64,000 nucleotides of DNA from Lonicera japonica (Eukaryota > Streptophyta > Magnoliopsida > Dipsacales > Caprifoliaceae): assembly GCA_021464415.1 (NCBI GenBank), contig CM038465.1, positions 18,693,839-18,757,838 of the forward strand, in the 5' to 3' direction. A program made the translations under genes and the position numbers. The notes under the pieces are model-generated. The model saw only the letters and a list, made by a program, of their open reading frames with translations, made no database searches and was not told the DNA's origin. This document shows positions 58,843 through 64,000 of this stretch, piece after piece. Every line of letters starts with the position of its first letter. The stretch's first letter is position 1.

Positions 58843-61800
58843 CTTCTTCAAAAATTACTTTTCAAAGTGAAATAATTGCAAAAAAACAGCAAATTACTCT
58901 AATGGACCTTAAGCTTTTGGCTCAATCTCATTTTGGCCATTAAACTAAAGAACGCTCAACTTAGGCACTAAAATTATTGGGCAAGCTTAGTTTAGCACTT
59001 CCGTCTAGATTTTCTGTTAAGTTGGAGGGAATCAGGGGTATTTTTGTTATTTCAATTAATTTTTTTTTTAAAAAAACTAACTTTAAATTATATTTTTAAT
59101 TTCTACTACTAGTTCATTTTAATTTCAATGTCTCTCACCTATTTTTCCCTTATTTCCGGGGCCAAGATTTGAATCTCTCTCCAATTTGATGAATTTTGTG
59201 ATTAAGAGTTTAAAGTAATATAATCAAAAGTGTAAAATCAATTAACGAAATACATTATAAAAATTCATACTGCTCCATTCAAATATCATTATAATTATAT
59301 AATCATCTTCATTCTCATTGTTATCATCTTGATTTCTATTCTCATTATTTTATGGTCACCTATTTACTGAAAAAATTCAAGGCGCCAAATTTTTATGATT
59401 TTCTTATAATCATTAATTGAATTTTACATTTGATATTATGTTTTGTTTATATGCTATTATTATTTTTATTTCATACTAATTATTCAATTCTTAGTATGTA
59501 CGTATTCATTAATGGACTTAGTGACACTTGTGAAGCACTACAATCACGTATAATGTACATACAGAAAAACTAGTAAAAATAAAAAATCAAAGGATAAATA
59601 ATAAAAGAATTTTGATTACAACTTTAAAGTAATAAGCAAATTATAAATCTGACGCAAACGGTTTGGATCAAGTTTAAAAACCCAATCGATTGGGTTTTTT
59701 TGCGCTTTCTATTCGATTTTCATCTAATTTTGTTTTTAAAAAATCATAAAATGAGAGAAAAAACTAAAAGGGGCGGCATTTCTGTAGTTTTAAAAGAATA
59801 TGACTAATTAGATAATTAAAACTTTGAAAGTAGCAATATTTAAATTGAAAAAAAGGTTTTAGATAGAGTGAAGAATTAGATGGATTTCAATATATTATAG
59901 ACGAAGAAAAAAATAATACATAAGATTTGAAAAAATGAAAGGTTTTAGATAGAGAGCATGGAGTGGAAGGGTTTAATCGATTATAGAGGCAAGAAGAAAT
60001 AAGACCTAGGGTTGGGAGAAAGATGAAAAAGAAATCCATGTGAACTCTTTCACTTGAAGAGAAAATTTGTTGGTAGATTTTTATTCAAAAAAAACTCCAA
60101 AATCTATCAACTTATAAAATCTTTCAAAGTTTATTGAGTTTTAATATCATAAGATTTTAAAGGACTATTTTTAATTATAATTGAATACCATAAGATTTTA
60201 AAAAACTTAGTTGAATACCCATAGACTTTTAAAATAAAAAAAATCTTATAGAATATAAATTAAATACAACTACCTTAATTTTTTAATGTTTTAAGAGTAC
60301 ACTCTCTTTTTAAATTTTTTACTATATTTTTCATCTCTCAATCATGTGGTTCCCACCACACATTCTCTCTCCTGCTCATGTGGGTTTCCATGTGAATAAA
60401 AAAAATATCTCATTTCTTTTGTAAATTGACTACTCTAAATATGCTTTCTAGTGTGTTCATTCCTTTATCTTAAATAAGGTAAAAAGTCTTGTGTAATAAT
60501 TTAAAAAAAAACAAATTAATGAATAATATTTTTTTAAAAATAAGTGCTTAGATATCATTATCATTTTGAAATAAGAGTTCATTTATCAATTGCGTTTTAA
60601 AATAAGGGTTTGACTTAGTGGAAAATGAAGTCCGCACAAAACACAATACAAAAAAATTAATGCAATTTGTTTATATATTTTTATGTTTCATTCATAAAAG
60701 TTTAAAATAATGTCATATAAACATAAATACATAGTAATGTTTTATAAAATAAGGAGTGCAAAGTTAACTTTGTATAAATCCAAAAAAAAATATTATGTGC
60801 ATTTTATTAATAAATAGGTTTAGAATATGTAATTTGTTAAAATTATTCCAAAACACTGTCAATTAAACACTTTTTTTTTATAATAATATGCTAAAAAAAC
60901 ATCTAGTACAAACTTAATTTTGTGTAAATCCATAAACAAATACAATTTAAAAACCTATTACAAAGTTAACTTTGCACTCTTTTTGGAATTTTGTCAAATA
61001 TAGGCCCTTAATTTATAAAAATATTATTCCCTAATTCTTTGCAAAATTCAAACAAGTCATATTTTTCAATAGCTTGATTTTGCATATGATTTAAGGATAT
61101 ATCCATAAAAAAAAAAAAAAAAAAAAAAACTTTACAATAGTAAACCTATAGCTAATGTCTTCTAACTTCACTGTTTTGGACACAATACAAATATCTAAAT
61201 TAAGAACTTAAACTGAATTTTTACTACTAAAGCAGGTTCATATCTTCAGTTCTCACTAATTGATATTTGCACTTCTTCACATGTAATTTGATTCTAGTTT
61301 AATCTTAACTCGTTCACATTCTGATACTTGTTTTATCTGTGCAAATAAAGAAGGAAACAATGAGGAATCAATAAACAATATATACACAAACCAAGTGGCG
61401 ATGGAAAAGAGAGCAAAAAAATCATAAATTAAGGAAGTATAAAAGGAGATCCATTATAATTACTTGCATGTCTTGGCAAGGAAGTGCATGAGTGCATCAC
61501 ACGAGGAAACGAAAATATCATGTAAATCTTTGTTAATAATTGAGTGTATACATATTTTATTATACTATCTTTCATACCACCGTCTTGTGGTCTTATGCCG
61601 TTTCTTTTGATTGATATTTTTACTTAACAGATATTGGGTAATTGTTAAGATAAAGAAGCATGTGCGAATAAGAATTTTTTCACTCAATAAATAGTCACTC
61701 ATTTAGACCCAAATCGATAGCACAAAAACATGACAAAAACCAACACGAGTACAACTCGAACTGACCTTCCGAAATTGCATAGCGTAAATAAATAGTGTAA

Positions 61801-62680
61801 TAGTATAAGTCATTTAAAACATAAATAGCGTTATAATTAAATAAATAAAAAATAATATTACAGTAAAGAGCACTAATAAAAATCAATTAAAACATAAAAA
61901 TAATCAAAACATAAAACTATAAGTAACATACCTTCAACATGCATAAAAGTTTCAAACACATCAAGGAAAGGAGGAGAGAAAAGACATTTACCTAGAGTTT
62001 GTTTGAGGAGAGAACCACCACCTAGGGTTCAAGGCTTCCAGCAGAGAGGAGAAGATAGCGTCGTACTTTTTTTATTTCAAAACGGCCTCACTTTCAATCA
62101 CAACCATGAATCAATCTGTTTGATCGCATTAAACCACAATCATTATGTGGATTATTCCAGCAAGCCCATTTCTTTGGGTCAATCATGTGCTCTTAGATTA
62201 TTGGGCCAAAACCCATTTAATTTTCATTTTCATTTTCCCCCCCAAAAAATTGGAACTTTGGGTTCATCTTTGGGGCTTCTTTTAAAACAGTCTAGGCCCA
62301 ATTGTTTGGGGTCAAGAAATCTGCTATTTTAATGGAGCTTCTTTGTACACTAATTTTGTTAAAAAAAAAAAGCCCACTAACTATTTTAATGGAGCTTCTA
62401 TGTATACTAATTTTGGACAGTGGCCCTCCACCAAAGCCTTGCTTCACAAATAATTCTAAGAGCCCTCTTCAGCCATTGTTGAAAAAGCAAGAAAAAAATA
62501 ATATTAAAGTTGGCTTCTCCTTCTTCCTCACCTCTTTTGTCTAATAACTCTATTAGTCTTACTAGTAAGTTGAGCTTTAACACAAAAGTTAAAAGAAAAA
62601 GAAGAAAGAAGACGGGGTCGAATTGTTGTAATAAGAAGTATTGGCAAAACAAGTCAGCTTGTAGTGTGGATTTCAAATAG
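58843..62680. other. Intergenic region, colinear in part with 37.4-38.6 kb
   Basis: 60290-60490 matches 37515-37710 (TTTTTCATCTCTCAATCATG, TTCCCACCACACATTCTCTC). A 24-bp perfect palindrome centred at 59687/59688 is followed by Ts. A-runs occur at about 61109-61130. At 62310-62420 a phrase ATTTTAATGGAGCTTCT is duplicated. No gene is recognised. Confidence 0.5.
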
Positions 62681-62815
62681 GTGCTTGCCCTCTACCACAC
62701 CGAACATATATCTAAGACTGAAGCCAAAATTCTGCTCAAACATATGCTTGAGCTTCCCAAATCCATTGGCTGCCACATCATTCCTTATGTTTTGGACCAA
62801 CTCTTTAAATTCATG
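62681..62815 (+). pseudogene. Unrecognised exon-like fragment
   Basis: After TTTCAAATAG, the frame reads V-L-A-L-Y-H-T-E-H-I-S-K-T-E-A-K, then L-P-K-S-I-G-C-H-I-I-P-Y-V-L-D-Q-L-F-K-F. Codon composition and the amphipathic helical pattern look like real protein (helical-repeat-like), unlike the AT-rich frames around it. I cannot name the family. Homology to repeat sequence begins at about 62830, cutting it off. Confidence 0.35.
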
Positions 62816-62829
62816 TGGTTATCCGGATT

Positions 62830-63480
62830 CACTCATTTGACACAAAATGATAACTTATCGGCTATTGTTACCCTTAACGAATATGTTCATTGTTAGACCA
62901 GTTAATTTTTGTTTATTAAATTAAGAAATGATTCGTAACTATTTTAGTATCTATAGATGTTTATCCTTGGTAATTTTAGTGATTCACTCATCTTATTCTA
63001 GTGAAAAAACAAATGGAATTTTTTATTCTTAAAAAATTAAAATTATTTTCTTTACGGGTACTATTGGGTTGTGTCATGTCACACGACAATAAACTGAGTC
63101 GTATATGAATATGAAAACTAATCTAGTAGCTTATCGGGTGGTGACAAAATTTACTCAAATTCTTTAGGACCCGAAACGAAATTGACACGAATTGACTCGT
63201 TGATAGGTTATGGTAAAACCCTTCGTATATTAATAATTTGGGGAAAAATAAATTTTATTACTCTAGAGAGGTAATAAATTAATACAATTTTAGTTCACAT
63301 TTTTTTTTAACCTTTTTATTTTTATTAAAGCTGTTTTCCAAGAGATTTTAATTTAAGCTAGATGAAGTCATGTCGAAATATTTTTATCGTAAATTTGGTG
63401 GAAGAATAATTCATGTTTAGTGAAAAAATTGCTTTGATGAGCTAAATATTAAATATTGTAGGGTCTCTTTGGTAAATACA
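62830..63480. repeat. Third copy of the TNL-upstream repeat block
   Basis: Matches 41330-41627, then 42230-42520 and 43210-43256, that is the sequence before TNL2 without its two MITE insertions. It ends GGTCTCTTTGGTAAATACAAA at the TTA microsatellite. Confidence 0.7.
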
Positions 63481-63485
63481 AATCA

Positions 63486-63486
<1 letters not shown>

Positions 63487-63547
<61 letters not shown>
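63487..63547. repeat. (TTA)n microsatellite
   Basis: About 20 uninterrupted TTA units. The isoleucine-rich frame on the minus strand is a product of the repeat. Confidence 0.95.
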
Positions 63548-63550
<3 letters not shown>

Positions 63551-64000
63551 GGGTGGAGGTATTGGCATCCCAAAATACTTGGTATAACTTTCATTTTCAA
63601 TTGATAATTCGCAAATGAGTAAAGCGTATGTTACTCGATTTTTAAGGATCAAGTATAAACCTATATACTCGATCATTGACAGCCGAATAAATTATTGTCA
63701 AGTAAATGGCCTATATACTCGGCACTAGTTTTTCAAATTTGGTTTCTTCTATCGCGGAGGTTGGATGGTGGTGGTAAAAATGATTGACATTAGTTAGATT
63801 AATTAGGATTAATTAGGGTGTGAAAGGTTCAAGTGTGGTGAGTGCAAATAAACAAATTAAAAGAACTCTTTTTTGGATGGCTGTAAAACCAATAAATTAA
63901 TTAGGTGCATATAATAATCACCAAAATAAATGCTCAAATATAAATTTTTAATCCAACCAAATAAATTAAAACCTCTTTTAAATAATGGACAAGCCATTTA
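63548..64000. other. Right-edge sequence, no feature recognised
   Basis: AT-rich sequence without similarity, by eye, to the region just before TNL2. No gene is seen before the window ends. Confidence 0.4.

Noticed and set aside
58676..58943. Isoleucine/valine- and tyrosine/cysteine-rich open frames
   Set aside because: They are translations of a TTA/TTG microsatellite in different frames.
59676..59701. Perfect 24-bp palindrome followed by Ts, like a bacterial terminator
   Set aside because: The DNA is plant nuclear sequence and no gene ends here; Rho-independent termination does not apply.

Overview
The window is nuclear DNA of a eudicot plant. It is AT-rich, has long introns with GT/AG borders, carries plant-lineage LTR retrotransposons and many short DNA transposons, and holds two TIR-NBS-LRR (TNL) disease-resistance loci. 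TNL genes of this layout are absent from grasses. The species cannot be fixed from the sequence; a woody or asterid-like eudicot is only a guess.

Positions 1-9301 are most of a Ty3-type LTR retrotransposon of the Tat lineage on the minus strand. In minus-strand order there is an LTR (9301-7697), a primer-binding site, a leader, gag (broken by one in-frame stop), a gag-pol junction lacking the protease, pol with RT, two RNase H domains and integrase (frameshifted near its end), and an antisense ORF that runs off the left edge. The LTR promoter carries ten 12-bp CG palindromes just upstream of its TATA box. The second LTR lies outside the window.

Positions 9302-22828 are mostly non-coding. They hold three isolated host-gene exon fragments (class-3 lipase-like, protein disulfide isomerase, aldo-keto reductase), two old tandem Ty3 LTR-like blocks, small inverted-repeat elements and a 1.1-kb direct duplication whose right copy lies just upstream of the first TNL.

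Positions 22829-31882 are TNL1, an apparently intact five-exon gene (TIR, NB-ARC, LRR, C-terminal post-LRR domain; about 1243 aa), with a possible further 3'-UTR exon near 36.8 kb. Positions 43508-54688 are TNL2, its tandem copy. Coding exons 2-4 have the same lengths in both, but TNL2 is disabled by a 2-bp deletion in the TIR exon, an in-frame TAG and a hAT-like insertion in the last exon. The downstream regions are colinear too (a copia-like mini element, a hAT MITE, a 3'-UTR exon), so a unit of about 20 kb was duplicated after those insertions. A small TNL 5' relic lies at 40.4 kb, and repeat blocks at 62.8-63.48 kb resemble the sequence upstream of TNL2, suggesting that the cluster continues to the right.

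Many later insertions can be delimited because the other tandem copy gives the empty site: a hAT element at 55782-58287 (8-bp target duplication), a Mutator-like MITE at 42524-43209 (10-bp duplication), Tourist-like MITEs at 41628-42217 and 44764-45070, and an LTR-retrotransposon remnant at 46466-48256.
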